This document shows positions 18,721-26,525 of a stretch of 64,000 nucleotides of DNA, one piece after another. The first letter of the stretch is position 1. Every line of letters begins with the position of its first letter. A model generated the notes under the pieces. The model was not told the DNA's origin. It worked only from the letters and a program-made list of their open reading frames with translations, and ran no database searches. Location: contig JBCCHF010000007.1 of NCBI GenBank assembly GCA_039028895.1, positions 62,001 through 126,000 on the forward strand, in the 5' to 3' direction. The DNA comes from JAHDCJ01 sp039028895 (GTDB lineage: Bacteria; Bacteroidota; Bacteroidia; Chitinophagales; Saprospiraceae). Position numbers and translations under genes: made by a program.

Positions 18721-19668
18721 ATGACAGACAAAGAATATTTCTCCCACCTTTACGAAATAGCGAGTCATCTCAATAAGGAATTTTCGCTGCCCGCTGCATT
18801 GCGACAAGCAATAGAAAAAACGGTGGAGCTACTCGACCTCGAAACGGGGTGGATTTGGCTGTCTGAAAAAGATCTGAAGTCGGTTTACCTGGCAGCTTCT
18901 TACAATTTGCCCCCAGCCTTAAGCGATCATCCCGAACGGCTCTCCGGCTGGTGCTACTGCATCGACAAATACCTTACGGGCAATATCGAAGAAGCCACCA
19001 ATATCAGCGAGATCACCTGTACGAGGCTTAAAGACATTGCTTCCGGGACGAGAGACCTGAAATTTCATGCCACCATCCCGATCATAACCAACGGTCAAAA
19101 AATAGGTTTGATTAATCTCCTGAGTAAGGAAAAACAAATGCTGGATGACAAACAACTGTCCATTCTCAATACGATTGCAGAACTCATCGGCATTGCGATC
19201 CAAAGAACCCGCCTCCAGGATACTTACCATCAACCGAATCATTCCAATGACCTCAAGGAACTCATACAACGCATTTTCCAGACCAGGATTGATGACCTGC
19301 TTGATACACTCAACAAGACTATGGAAACTTCCAGTGAAAATAACCTTGCGGGAATGCAATCGGCCATCAGACAAGCAGAAGCGTTGAAAAAGCAACTTTC
19401 CCTTATTTTGAACGAGGCGACTGAAAGGTCTACCCAAAAAAACGAACAAAAGGAATTCACCTACCCCGCATCACCCCTCACACAACGAGAACTGGAAGTG
19501 CTGTCCCTCGTCAGAAAAGGCCTGACGAATGGCCAGATCGCCGAGCAACTCTATATCGCTGAACGGACGGTTAAATTTCACATCACTTCCATCCTTTCAA
19601 AGCTTTATGCAAAAACCAGAACACAAGCTGTTGACATAGCGCTACAGCGAGGTTTATTAAGTGCATAA
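18721..19668 (+). CDS. GAF domain / LuxR-type HTH regulator
   Basis: I use the ATG at 18721; an upstream TTG in frame is less likely. Residues 10-160 form a GAF-like sensor domain (VELLDLETGWIWLSEKD, then a GLINLLSKEKQ and IAIQRTRLQ end). A helical linker follows. The last 65 residues are a LuxR-type HTH: LTQRELEVLSLVRKGLTNGQ, then ERTVKFHITSILSKL. No receiver domain is present, so it senses a ligand or redox state rather than phosphorylation, which is inference. Its targets are unknown. Confidence 0.85.
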   Translation: MTDKEYFSHLYEIASHLNKEFSLPAALRQAIEKTVELLDLETGWIWLSEKDLKSVYLAASYNLPPALSDHPERLSGWCYCIDKYLTGNIEEATNISEITCTRLKDIASGTRDLKFHATIPIITNGQKIGLINLLSKEKQMLDDKQLSILNTIAELIGIAIQRTRLQDTYHQPNHSNDLKELIQRIFQTRIDDLLDTLNKTMETSSENNLAGMQSAIRQAEALKKQLSLILNEATERSTQKNEQKEFTYPASPLTQRELEVLSLVRKGLTNGQIAEQLYIAERTVKFHITSILSKLYAKTRTQAVDIALQRGLLSA

Positions 19669-19787
19669 CCAATCTTTTGGTTTTCGACTGTACTTTAGTA
19701 CAGGTCAACTTCTAGTCTATAGTACGTTTTCCGGGAGCAACTTTGCCGTGATCTTTGTGATATCAAAAACAATAAAAATTACATAAG

Positions 19788-20495
19788 ATGACAACAAAGA
19801 AAACAGCACTAATCACTGGTGCATCAAAAGGACTCGGATTTCAATTAGCACTTAATCTCGCTAAAAATGGCTGGAACCTGATCATTACAGGAAGAAATCC
19901 ACACAATCTCAAAACTGCAAAAGATCAACTTTCTCAATACACAACTGCAGAAGCCAAATCTGGTGATGTCAGGGATGAAGTTCACCTGCTCGAATTAGCA
20001 GAACTCCTGCAATTGAAAAACTGGAACCTCGACCTCGTCGTCAATAACGCCTCTGCATTGGGTGTATCTCCCTTGAGGCCTTTGCTTGATCATCCAGTGG
20101 ATAATCTGCACACGGTATTCCACACGAATATAATTGCTCCACTCTCTTTGTTACAAAAGGTGAAATCCTATTTGAAAAAGGGAGCCGTAATTATCAATAT
20201 CAGTACAGATGCAGCTGCAGAAGCTTACGAAACATGGGGTGCATACGGAGGCAGCAAAGCAGGCATGGACCATATAACTGCCATCCTTGGAAAAGAAAAC
20301 CCTGACTATCGATTCTACGCATTTGATCCAGGAGACATGAGAACCGATATGCACCAGGCAGCTTTTCCTGGAGAAGACATTTCTGACAGACCGTTGCCTG
20401 AAACATACGCAGTGCCAGTTATCGTGCAACTCGTGAAAAGTGGCTCACCAAGTGGTCGATACACAGTAGGAGAGTTTAAAGCGGCTCTTGTTTAG
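19788..20495 (+). CDS. SDR family oxidoreductase
   Basis: This is a classical short-chain dehydrogenase of 235 residues. The cofactor motif is TGASKGLG (residues 10-17), followed by an NNAS motif, Ser139, and the catalytic YGGSK with Tyr153 and Lys157. An Arg in the TGRN segment suggests NADP(H). The substrate is unknown. It is followed by a hairpin repeat and the QueA-like gene. Confidence 0.9.
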   Translation: MTTKKTALITGASKGLGFQLALNLAKNGWNLIITGRNPHNLKTAKDQLSQYTTAEAKSGDVRDEVHLLELAELLQLKNWNLDLVVNNASALGVSPLRPLLDHPVDNLHTVFHTNIIAPLSLLQKVKSYLKKGAVIINISTDAAAEAYETWGAYGGSKAGMDHITAILGKENPDYRFYAFDPGDMRTDMHQAAFPGEDISDRPLPETYAVPVIVQLVKSGSPSGRYTVGEFKAALV

Positions 20496-20534
20496 GCATT
20501 ATAACTGCCGGATCACTTCCTCTTTTTTGTCTTA

Positions 20535-20560
20535 GCAGGGTCTCTCAAAGCGGACCCTGC
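20535..20560. repeat. GCAGGGTC hairpin repeat, copy 1
   Basis: A perfect eight-base inverted repeat (GCAGGGTC / GACCCTGC) with a ten-base loop lies between the SDR and QueA-like genes. Related hairpins occur at 21685-21741 and 36804-36831. There is no T-run, so it looks more like an interspersed repeat than an intrinsic terminator. Confidence 0.6.
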
Positions 20561-20585
20561 GTAAACCAAAACTAAAGCAAACATC

Positions 20586-21638
20586 ATGCATACAATATCT
20601 GATATCATACAATTCGACTTGCCTGAAAAACTGGCCTGTCCTGAGCCAACCGAAATCCGAAAAATAGCAAGAGATGACGCCCGATTACTGGTTACAAATA
20701 ACAGTGGTTCGATAAGTCATACTACCTTCAAACAATTGACTAACCACCTTTTACCCGGCGATGTATTAGTAGTGAACACCTCGGCAACAGTACCGGCAGC
20801 CTTTCCAGTTGCCCTCCCTTTCGGGAAAAAGGGGGTAATCCACTTCAGTACCAGGATCGACAATCGTAATTGGTTGGCAGAGATCAGGGTAATCAAGAAT
20901 AACCAGACGGTGCGCTGGAAAGGCGGGAAAGCCGGAATGGTATTTCTCCTTCCGGGAAATGCGAGGGTTAGGCTGAAAGATAAATTTTATGGAAACCGCG
21001 ACCTGCTCCACTTATGGACAGTTGAGTTAACGATCAACCAGGAGGCAGTTCCTTATATGACTGAATTTGGGCAACCAATAAAATACCTCAGTCTTGATAA
21101 ACCTTATCCGATCGACTATTATCAGACCATGTTTTCCTCTCAGCCAGGAAGCTCCGAAATGCCTTCCGCTGGCAGAGGGTTCACAGCAGGATTAGTAGAC
21201 CGACTTATGCAAAAGGGAATTAGTTTTGCTCCTGTCTTGCTGCACACAGGCGTCTCAAGCCTGGAAGAAAACGAGGCCCCTTATCCCGAATACATGGAGG
21301 TCGAACCGATATCAGCAGCCATCATCAATAACGCCAAAAGAAAAGGAGGCAGGATCATTGCCGTAGGCACCACAGCAGTAAGAGCCATTGAGAGTGCCGC
21401 AGATGAAACGGGCCTGGTTTCGCCTTTCAAAGGAAAAACCAGCTTGTATATCAGGAATGGTTATTCGATGAAAACAGTTGATGGACTCCTGACCGGTTTT
21501 CACGAACCGAAGGCCTCGCACCTCAATATGTTACAATCTTTAGCAGGGTTTGATCATATGGAGAGAGCCTACACAGCGGCCATTGAAAATAACTATTTCT
21601 GGCACCAGTTTGGAGATCTCCATTTGATATTGCCATAA
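20586..21638 (+). CDS. QueA-like S-adenosylmethionine:tRNA ribosyltransferase-isomerase
   Basis: The protein opens with ISDIIQFDLPEKLACPEPTEIRK, contains DDARLLVTNN and LLPGDVLVVNTSATVPA segments, and later VGTTAVRAIESAADE and GLLTGFHEPKASHLNML, all features of QueA. QueA transfers a ribosyl group from SAM to make epoxyqueuosine in tRNA. Here some central QueA blocks differ: the usual LHVGAGTF region reads LLHTGVSSL. It therefore belongs to a divergent QueA-like branch common in Bacteroidota, and the exact reaction is uncertain. Confidence 0.8.
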   Translation: MHTISDIIQFDLPEKLACPEPTEIRKIARDDARLLVTNNSGSISHTTFKQLTNHLLPGDVLVVNTSATVPAAFPVALPFGKKGVIHFSTRIDNRNWLAEIRVIKNNQTVRWKGGKAGMVFLLPGNARVRLKDKFYGNRDLLHLWTVELTINQEAVPYMTEFGQPIKYLSLDKPYPIDYYQTMFSSQPGSSEMPSAGRGFTAGLVDRLMQKGISFAPVLLHTGVSSLEENEAPYPEYMEVEPISAAIINNAKRKGGRIIAVGTTAVRAIESAADETGLVSPFKGKTSLYIRNGYSMKTVDGLLTGFHEPKASHLNMLQSLAGFDHMERAYTAAIENNYFWHQFGDLHLILP

Positions 21639-21684
21639 CGGGAATTAGCTGTCATTCCACAGCAAAAGATCGCTAATTTTCTAG

Positions 21685-21741
21685 GCGGGGTCTCTCAGAG
21701 ATGGCTTCTAGTACACAAAGGGCTCCTTCAGGAGACCCTGC
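21685..21741. repeat. GCAGGGTC hairpin repeat, copy 2
   Basis: Ten-base arms (GCGGGGTCTC / GAGACCCTGC, one G-T pair) enclose a 37-base loop downstream of the QueA-like gene. The arms resemble those at 20535-20560. No T-run is adjacent. Confidence 0.55.
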
Positions 21742-21821
21742 TAAAACAAAAAGAGATACACAAAAAGCAACCTTGTGTATGTCTGTGAATCCTTAGAGCA
21801 CCTCTTCAGTATAATTAAATT

Positions 21822-22649
21822 CTAACTACCCTCCATAAAATTCAAAACCGCTTCACTCAATGCTTCTGGCTCTTCTTCCTGCAAGAAATGTCCACATTCT
21901 GGAAAGGTTAAAATATGTGTTTGGGGTAAAATGACTTTGACCCGCTCCATCGTTTTGTTCACATTAGGCAGGATCTTGTCTCGCTCACCATAAATAATCT
22001 GAACAGGGCCTTTAAATTGAGGCAATTTTTCACCGATTTCAATCATGCCTTTCAGACTTAATCTTTGAATAGTTTTACACAAAACTTTCCTGGATACAGT
22101 ATCTTTAAAAGGTGCCTGGTATTGGCTGATCGCTTCTTTAGTCAATTTGTTTTTTTGGTAAACGCCAAACAGCAGGGCTCTTTTTAAGCCCCATTGACTG
22201 GTCAATACACTGCTTATTACAGGCAGCCTAATGGCAAGACCAAACAACTTGACAGCATTGGAGAATTCAGGAAAAACAAGCGTGTTAAAGAGGATCAGCC
22301 GTTCCACTTTTTCAAAATTATTGACGGCCCAGTAAAGCCCCAGAGGCCCTCCCAGGTCATGTACCCCGAGGCTAAGTTTCTCAATGCCGAGGTTAGTTAG
22401 GAAATCGGTAAGCACACGAGCATGATAACGGAAGCTATAAGAGTCATCAAGCTTTTTTTCGGATTTGCCAAACCCTGGAAGGTCTACAGCAATGACCCGG
22501 TATTTGGTCGCCAAATTTGGCAGCATATTTCTCCACAAATAAGCAGAAGTTGGCCAGCCATGAAGCAGTAAAATCACGTCTCCCGAACCGGCTTCAGTAT
22601 AATGGATTTTAAGTTGATCTACCGTGGTAAAATTACTCGAAAGGGCCAT
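21822..22649 (-). CDS. alpha/beta hydrolase, haloalkane dehalogenase-like
   Basis: The 275-residue protein has the alpha/beta hydrolase oxyanion motif LLLHGWPTSAYLWRN and the nucleophile elbow GVHDLGGPLGL. An Asp at the nucleophile position, rather than Ser, is the pattern of haloalkane dehalogenases and related enzymes. The acid and base lie in YGERDKILP and ECGHFLQEEEPE. The substrate is not predictable. A second, similar hydrolase is encoded at 30307-31230. Confidence 0.8.
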   Translation of the reverse strand: MALSSNFTTVDQLKIHYTEAGSGDVILLLHGWPTSAYLWRNMLPNLATKYRVIAVDLPGFGKSEKKLDDSYSFRYHARVLTDFLTNLGIEKLSLGVHDLGGPLGLYWAVNNFEKVERLILFNTLVFPEFSNAVKLFGLAIRLPVISSVLTSQWGLKRALLFGVYQKNKLTKEAISQYQAPFKDTVSRKVLCKTIQRLSLKGMIEIGEKLPQFKGPVQIIYGERDKILPNVNKTMERVKVILPQTHILTFPECGHFLQEEEPEALSEAVLNFMEGS

Positions 22650-22732
22650 GAATGATCTTTTATTATAGAATTAGGTTCTCCGAAAATAAGTAATTTGAAA
22701 TCAATGCTCAGCAGGAATGATTACTTTTAAAA

Positions 22733-23251
22733 ATGGATAAACCGAAGACCTTCGAAACAGAAAGACTTCTCCTGAGGCCCACGTCGACTGAAGATGCTGC
22801 CTTTATCCTTGAATTGGTTAATTCTCCGAAATGGCTCGAATTTATTGGTGACAGGAATGTGAGAAATATCGACGATGCGGTAAAATATATTGAATCCCGA
22901 ATAACCCCTCAATTCGAAAGACTTGGTTATGCCAATTATACCGTCATCAGAAAATCGGATCATGTAAAGCTGGGCTCATGCGGCCTATACGACAGGGAAG
23001 GTCTGGAGGACATTGATATTGGATTTGCTTTCCTTCCGGAATATGAAAAAAGGGGATACGCCTTTGAGTCAGCCAATAAATTGAAAGAAATTGCCGTTTC
23101 TGAATTTGGTATCAAAGAACTATGTGCCATCACTGTAGAAGAAAACATATCCTCTCAAAATCTCTTAAAGAAATTGGGTTTTGAATATTCAGGAAAAAGG
23201 AAAGTAACAGAAAAGGGAGAGGAGTTGATGGTCTTTGAATTAACACAATAA
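22733..23251 (+). CDS. GNAT family N-acetyltransferase (RimJ/RimL type)
   Basis: The N-terminal FETERLLLRPTSTEDAAFIL is typical of RimJ/RimL-like acetyltransferases. The strand IDIGFAFLPEYEKRGYAFES carries the acetyl-CoA-binding motif, and NISSQNLLKKLGFEYSG the C-terminal signature. The acceptor is unknown; these enzymes acetylate protein N-termini, antibiotics or small amines. It is transcribed divergently from the hydrolase at 21822. Confidence 0.9.
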   Translation: MDKPKTFETERLLLRPTSTEDAAFILELVNSPKWLEFIGDRNVRNIDDAVKYIESRITPQFERLGYANYTVIRKSDHVKLGSCGLYDREGLEDIDIGFAFLPEYEKRGYAFESANKLKEIAVSEFGIKELCAITVEENISSQNLLKKLGFEYSGKRKVTEKGEELMVFELTQ

Positions 23252-23264
23252 CAAACTCTTTTTT

Positions 23265-23984
23265 ATGCGAAAAGTAGTAATTATATGCCTCGCTGCGATA
23301 TTCTTCTCATGTGAAGACCGTCCACAGACTCCCGAAATTCCGGATGATGTTGAACTCACCCAACACCAGATTGATTCAATCCTGATGAAGTTTGACTTTG
23401 AGTATGAAAATCCTGTGCTTATTGATAGCAGTGAAATTATCTTATTACCAATCAGCACGGAATTTTTGGAAAAGAGAAAAACATATTCTTACGACGGGTA
23501 CTACTCTGACAGCTACCCGAGGTATTGGAATATCCTGTTTTATAACCAGGTTTCAGGTAGCACCAAACTGCTTACAGAATCCAAGATCCGGATTTCCAAT
23601 TTCCACGTGAAGCACGAAAAACCAGGAAATATCCTTTCACAAAAGATACTATACATCATCGGTGATGTGGATTACAACGGCGATGGAAAACTGGATACAT
23701 CCGATCCGGATTTTCTTTTTAGTTCTAATTTTGACGGAAGCGACCTAAAAAGGGTTTCACCCCAGAGCGAAGACCTGATTTACCATTCCATCATTCCAAA
23801 TACCGACAGGTTGATTCTTAGAACCAGAAGAGACACCGACGAAAACCGCGAATTTAGTAGTGAGGATGAAGAAATCTGGTACCTGCTCGACCTGGAAACT
23901 AATAAGGGCCCTGTAGAAATTGTTGATGAGGCATTGAGAAAGAAAGTGAAGAACCTCTATTTCGATCAATGGTTGAGGCGATGA
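23265..23984 (+). CDS. hypothetical lipoprotein with Ca-binding-like loop
   Basis: The 239-residue protein has a lipoprotein signal (AIFFSC). A segment DVDYNGDGKLDTSDPDFLF looks like an EF-hand or dockerin-type calcium loop, followed by WD40-like strands (FSSNFDGSDLKRVSP, DRLILRTRRDTDEN). A TolB-like propeller blade fold is plausible. No function is assigned. It is tightly placed between the GNAT and DUF1643 genes. Confidence 0.6.
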   Translation: MRKVVIICLAAIFFSCEDRPQTPEIPDDVELTQHQIDSILMKFDFEYENPVLIDSSEIILLPISTEFLEKRKTYSYDGYYSDSYPRYWNILFYNQVSGSTKLLTESKIRISNFHVKHEKPGNILSQKILYIIGDVDYNGDGKLDTSDPDFLFSSNFDGSDLKRVSPQSEDLIYHSIIPNTDRLILRTRRDTDENREFSSEDEEIWYLLDLETNKGPVEIVDEALRKKVKNLYFDQWLRR

Positions 23985-23988
23985 AGTG

Positions 23989-24462
23989 ATGAGAACCGAC
24001 GCCATTTTTTCCAACGACAGAATTTATCGGTACCGATTATCCCGGTACTGGGATGACACCAAGCCAGCTGTTTTGTTCATCGGTTTAAACCCTTCAACTG
24101 CCGACGAAAAAACTAACGATCCTACTATCAGGCGACTGATCGGTTTTGCCAGGCGATGGGGATTTGGGACGATGCATGTGTGCAACCTGTATGCCTTCAG
24201 AACCCCTTATCCAAAGGAGTTATTCAAATACCATACGCCAGTCGGACCTGAAAATGATGCCTGGATAAAACGCACTCAGGAAGCTGTGGAAAAGGTAGTT
24301 CTGGTCTATGGCACTCATGGCACAAAGAATGACCGTCACCTGGAAATATTGGACTTGGTTAATCATCCATGGTGTGTAAAATATTCTAAATACAATCTGC
24401 CCATGCATCCGCTATATTTAAGCTATACCAAACAACCCCTGGCTTATGAATTTAAAAACTGA
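23989..24462 (+). CDS. DUF1643 domain protein
   Basis: I start at the ATG at 23989; a GTG one codon upstream is possible. The core VLFIGLNPSTADEKTNDPTI and the following RRLIGFARRWGFGTMHVCNL are the DUF1643 hallmark. The C-terminal half has a VYGTHG turn. Proteins of this family are cytosolic and uncharacterised, with a fold reminiscent of uracil-DNA glycosylases (family knowledge, not tested here). Confidence 0.85.
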   Translation: MRTDAIFSNDRIYRYRLSRYWDDTKPAVLFIGLNPSTADEKTNDPTIRRLIGFARRWGFGTMHVCNLYAFRTPYPKELFKYHTPVGPENDAWIKRTQEAVEKVVLVYGTHGTKNDRHLEILDLVNHPWCVKYSKYNLPMHPLYLSYTKQPLAYEFKN

Positions 24463-24498
24463 TTACCCGTTTTTTCACGCTATTCCTTAAATTCAGGA

Positions 24499-24912
24499 AT
24501 GAGACAGACCGTTTTCATATTCAGTGGAATTGCCATATCGATCCTGGTTGTTTTCGAATTGAGCAAATATTCGATGTTCGGAAGTCAGGGCAGTCGTGAG
24601 CTATTTGTTTTTTTATTCGCCATTGCTTTCATTTTGATAGGGATCGTCCTCCAAAGATTTCTCACGAAACCGCCTGCCTCTGAAACCCTGGAAGTCAATC
24701 GCGAAGAAGCCATAAAAAAGTCTGGCCTCAGCAAACAAGAGTTTACAGTACTTACTTTAATGGCTGAGGGCTTATCCAATAATGAAATAGCAAATCGTTT
24801 ATTTATCCAGGAAAGCACTGTCAAATCTCATGTCTCAAACATCCTGATGAAGCTTGACGCAAAACGCAGAACCCAAGCGGTAAAGATTGGCCGAGATTTG
24901 CAGATTATTTAA
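24499..24912 (+). CDS. membrane-anchored LuxR-type HTH protein
   Basis: The 137-residue protein has two N-terminal hydrophobic segments (FIFSGIAISILVVFEL and ELFVFLFAIAFILIGIVL), then a LuxR-type HTH: LSKQEFTVLTLMAEGLSNNE, then ESTVKSHVSNILMKL. The HTH end (RRTQAVKI) resembles that of the GAF-LuxR protein at 18721-19668. A membrane-tethered DNA-binding protein of this size suggests envelope sensing, which is inference. Confidence 0.8.
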   Translation: MRQTVFIFSGIAISILVVFELSKYSMFGSQGSRELFVFLFAIAFILIGIVLQRFLTKPPASETLEVNREEAIKKSGLSKQEFTVLTLMAEGLSNNEIANRLFIQESTVKSHVSNILMKLDAKRRTQAVKIGRDLQII

Positions 24913-25028
24913 CAATTTCACACCTCCTACTTTCGTAGGAAAAATGGCAATAATGTAAAAATCCTACTTTAGACGGATGCCTGGGGAGCCATAAAATCCG
25001 AATATTGAGGTAATCAAAAAAATATATC

Positions 25029-25526
25029 ATGAAGCCATTTATTATTAAACATGCGATTGCTGGATCAGTCGTTCTCATCATTTTGGCCCTGCTTAATTGG
25101 GTCCTCATTGCGCCATACTACACTGTAAAAACATCCCAGGCATTTGGTTGGTTAGGCATTACATTGGCATTGTTGTGTGTGCCGATGGGCATTAAACATT
25201 ATCGCGATAAAATAAACGACGGGGTCGTGACCTTTGCCAAGGGATTAGAAGTAGGTCTTTTAATTACATTGGTCGTCGCAGTGTTTATGTTTTTTTATGG
25301 TATGCTCTTCTTTGTTTTTGAAGGCGAAAAGTTCCAGGTCTGGCAATTGAAAGACCTTCAAGGAGAAGAGCTTGAAGCGATGAAAGCCCAATTGGCGGCC
25401 TTACCAGAATATGCTTTTACACCCTGGTTTCAGGGAGTAATTATGTTTGGAATGATCTTTTTTATCGGTCTGGCACTTACCTTATTAGGGGCAATTATTC
25501 TACGTAGCAGAGGTCCTGTAATTTAA
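25029..25526 (+). CDS. DUF4199 domain membrane protein
   Basis: The 165-residue protein has four membrane segments and the DUF4199 layout: an N-terminal helix pair, GIKHYRDKINDGVVTFAKGLEVGLLI and a final IGLALTLLGAIIL helix. The family is almost confined to Bacteroidota and has no known function. It is the last protein gene before the tRNA array, and no terminator is obvious between them. Confidence 0.8.
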   Translation: MKPFIIKHAIAGSVVLIILALLNWVLIAPYYTVKTSQAFGWLGITLALLCVPMGIKHYRDKINDGVVTFAKGLEVGLLITLVVAVFMFFYGMLFFVFEGEKFQVWQLKDLQGEELEAMKAQLAALPEYAFTPWFQGVIMFGMIFFIGLALTLLGAIILRSRGPVI

Positions 25527-25552
25527 AAAAGTAAAATAATTTTCAACCATCC

Positions 25553-25587
25553 GGAACTATTTAAACAAGGTAAAAGTTATACTCACC
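25553..25587 (+). promoter_or_regulatory. shared upstream box of tRNA block 1
   Basis: GGAACTATTT occurs exactly 35 bases before the leader ATG. The same ten-mer lies 35 bases before leader 3 (27340), and a third copy is at 26340. Just before both ATGs the context is GTTATACTnACC. These shared elements probably mark a promoter and translation start; the role is inferred from repetition and spacing. Confidence 0.5.
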
Positions 25588-25662
25588 ATGAAAACGAATA
25601 TTCAAATACAACATCAACCCCGTGAACGCATAGCCTGGTCTATGAGGTGTTGGTGTATTTGA
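25588..25662 (+). CDS. leader peptide 1 of tRNA array (His/Gln/Pro/Arg/Glu-rich)
   Basis: This 24-codon ORF lies before a terminator and tRNA block 1. Residues 6-14 read QIQHQPRER. The five amino acids Gln, His, Pro, Arg and Glu are those of the five tRNAs that follow (Pro, His, Glu, Arg, Gln). The codons fit: CAA, CAT, CCC, CGT, CGC and GAA. The segment TGGTCTATGAGG (25636-25647), seven bases past the last of these codons, can pair with the 5' terminator arm. Ribosome stalling on the control codons would leave it free. No Shine-Dalgarno is seen, as is usual for the phylum. Expression is inferred. Confidence 0.7.
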   Translation: MKTNIQIQHQPRERIAWSMRCWCI

Positions 25663-25688
25663 TTATTTGCAAAGCAAAAAAAGATACT

Positions 25689-25723
25689 AAAGCCTTGTAG
25701 ACAGATGTCTGCAGGGCTTTTTT
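25689..25723 (+). terminator. attenuator terminator before tRNA block 1
   Basis: Arms AAAGCCTTGTAGAC (25689-25702) and GTCTGCAGGGCTTT (25707-25720) pair fully with two G-T pairs and run into a T-tract ending five bases before tRNA-Pro. The 5' arm can instead pair with leader segment 25636-25647 (eleven pairs, two of them G-T, with one bulged G). The mutually exclusive pairing is the basis for calling it an attenuator. Confidence 0.8.
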
Positions 25724-25728
25724 CATAT

Positions 25729-25801
25729 ACGGGTGTAGCTTAGCGGCGAGAGCACGTGGTTTGGGACCACGTAGGCGTCCGTTCGAATCGGACTACCCGT
25801 A
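25729..25801 (+). tRNA. tRNA-Pro (TGG)
   Basis: A full cloverleaf can be drawn: acceptor ACGGGTG/TACCCGT, D-stem GCTT/GAGC, anticodon stem CGTGG/CCACG with loop TTTGGGA, and T-arm GTCCG-TTCGAAT-CGGAC. The first pair is A1-U72 rather than the C1-G72 usual in bacterial tRNA-Pro. CCA is not encoded. Confidence 0.9.
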
Positions 25802-25808
25802 CAACATC

Positions 25809-25884
25809 CTGCACGAGCCGGATATTGGTTTGCCGGGGCGCACTGTGAATGCGTGTTTTGGGGGTTCGATTCCCCTCGTGCTGA
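25809..25884 (+). tRNA. tRNA-His (GTG), atypical acceptor
   Basis: The anticodon arm GCGCA-CTGTGAA-TGCGT and T-arm GGGGG-TTCGATT-CCCCT are clear. The acceptor core is GCACG/CGTGC. The seven-pair version (CTGCACG/CGTGCTG) contains a T-T mismatch. Position 8 is A, not T, and the expected G-1:C73 identity pair is not apparent. The ends may therefore differ by two bases from those given. Confidence 0.75.
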
Positions 25885-25974
25885 CAAATTTGAAATTTCC
25901 CTGAAAGCAGGGAAGAGAAGTTTATCCCGATGAAGTGAAGTGTATATCGGGAATTCACCTTATACCAAAAAAAT

Positions 25975-26049
25975 GCTGCTGTCGTCTAACTGGACTAGGA
26001 TGTCAGACTTTCAATCTGAGCGATGCGGGTTCGAATCCCGTCGGCAGTA
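25975..26049 (+). tRNA. tRNA-Glu (TTC)
   Basis: Acceptor GCTGCTG/CGGCAGT (two G-T pairs), D-stem GTCT/GGAT, anticodon arm TCAGA-CTTTCAA-TCTGA and T-arm GCGGG-TTCGAAT-CCCGT form a complete cloverleaf. The D-arm resembles ordinary tRNA-Glu. CCA is not encoded. Confidence 0.92.
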
Positions 26050-26056
26050 CTACACA

Positions 26057-26141
26057 CCTCAACCCTAACCCTTCTTCTCAAGGAGAAGGGAATGTTGAGG
26101 CCAATTCCCCTCTCCTCACAGGAAAGGGGGCAGGGGTGAGG
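26057..26141 (+). repeat. REP-like hairpins before tRNA-Arg (two units)
   Basis: Two hairpin units lie in tandem: 26057-26100 with outer arms CCTCAAC/GTTGAGG, and 26105-26141 built on CCCCTCTCCT and AGGAAAGGGGG and ending GGGGTGAGG. The second ends five bases before tRNA-Arg. Related units recur through the array. Confidence 0.8.
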
Positions 26142-26146
26142 TCAAC

Positions 26147-26221
26147 AGCCTGTTCGTTCAATCGGAAGGATACCCGGCTACGAACCGGGAGACAGAGGTT
26201 CGACTCCTCTACAGGCTACCA
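26147..26221 (+). tRNA. tRNA-Arg (ACG)
   Basis: Acceptor AGCCTGT/ACAGGCT, D-stem GTTC/GGAT, anticodon arm CCCGG-CTACGAA-CCGGG and T-arm AGAGG-TTCGACT-CCTCT. The 3' CCA is encoded (26219-26221). The ACG anticodon would be edited to ICG and read CGT, CGC and CGA. Confidence 0.92.
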
Positions 26222-26223
26222 AG

Positions 26224-26260
26224 GCCCCATCTCCTCACAGGAGAGGGGCCAGGGGTGAGG
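26224..26260 (+). repeat. REP-like hairpin before tRNA-Gln
   Basis: A CTCCT/AGGAG-centred hairpin followed by GGGGCCAGGGGTGAGG ends three bases before tRNA-Gln. It is the same family as the units at 26105, 27162, 27302, 27614, 27652 and 27931. Confidence 0.8.
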
Positions 26261-26263
26261 TAA

Positions 26264-26336
26264 AGCCCATTAGCGTAACTGGTTAGCGCAGCGGAATTTG
26301 ACTCCGCAGGTTCCCGTTCGATCCGGGGATGGGCTT
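26264..26336 (+). tRNA. tRNA-Gln (TTG)
   Basis: Acceptor AGCCCAT/ATGGGCT, D-stem GCGT/GCGC, anticodon stem GCGGA/TCCGC with loop ATTTGAC, and T-arm TCCCG-TTCGATC-CGGGG. Position 32 is A and 38 is C, an unusual loop pair. It is the last tRNA of the group named by leader 1. Confidence 0.88.
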
Positions 26337-26339
26337 CTG

Positions 26340-26390
26340 GGAACTATTTTCGAAAGCGGATGGTTCTTTCTATCAACATGCAAAACAAAA
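26340..26390 (+). promoter_or_regulatory. third GGAACTATTT box, before tRNA-Asp
   Basis: The ten-mer GGAACTATTT (26340-26349) is shared with the upstream regions of leaders 1 and 3. An ATG at 26378 in similar context (CTATCAACATG) is 38 bases downstream, but its frame runs straight into tRNA-Asp, with no terminator between. This looks like either a plain promoter for tRNA-Asp and tRNA-Tyr or the remnant of a lost leader. Confidence 0.4.
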
Positions 26391-26465
26391 GGTCTATGGG
26401 GCTGCTAGGGTGGCCGTCAGTTTGTCGCACTGAATACCAGCTCGGTTCGAATCCGGGATAGACCG
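26391..26465 (+). tRNA. tRNA-Asp (GTC)
   Basis: Acceptor GGTCTAT/ATAGACC, D-stem GGCT/GGCC, anticodon arm TCAGT-TTGTCGC-ACTGA and T-arm CTCGG-TTCGAAT-CCGGG. The discriminator is G73, as expected for Asp. Position 8 is G instead of the nearly universal T. Confidence 0.88.
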
Positions 26466-26525
26466 CAAAGAATTAAAAATGAAAGCAGTAACATCTGAAC
26501 GATATTGCATTTACACTTCCAACTT

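Noticed and set aside
25588..25662. Leader 1 as a tryptophan-biosynthesis attenuator, because of its two Trp codons
   Set aside because: No biosynthesis gene follows; the genes behind the terminator are tRNAs, and the His/Gln/Pro/Arg/Glu cluster fits them better. The two Trp codons lie in or after the antiterminator segment.
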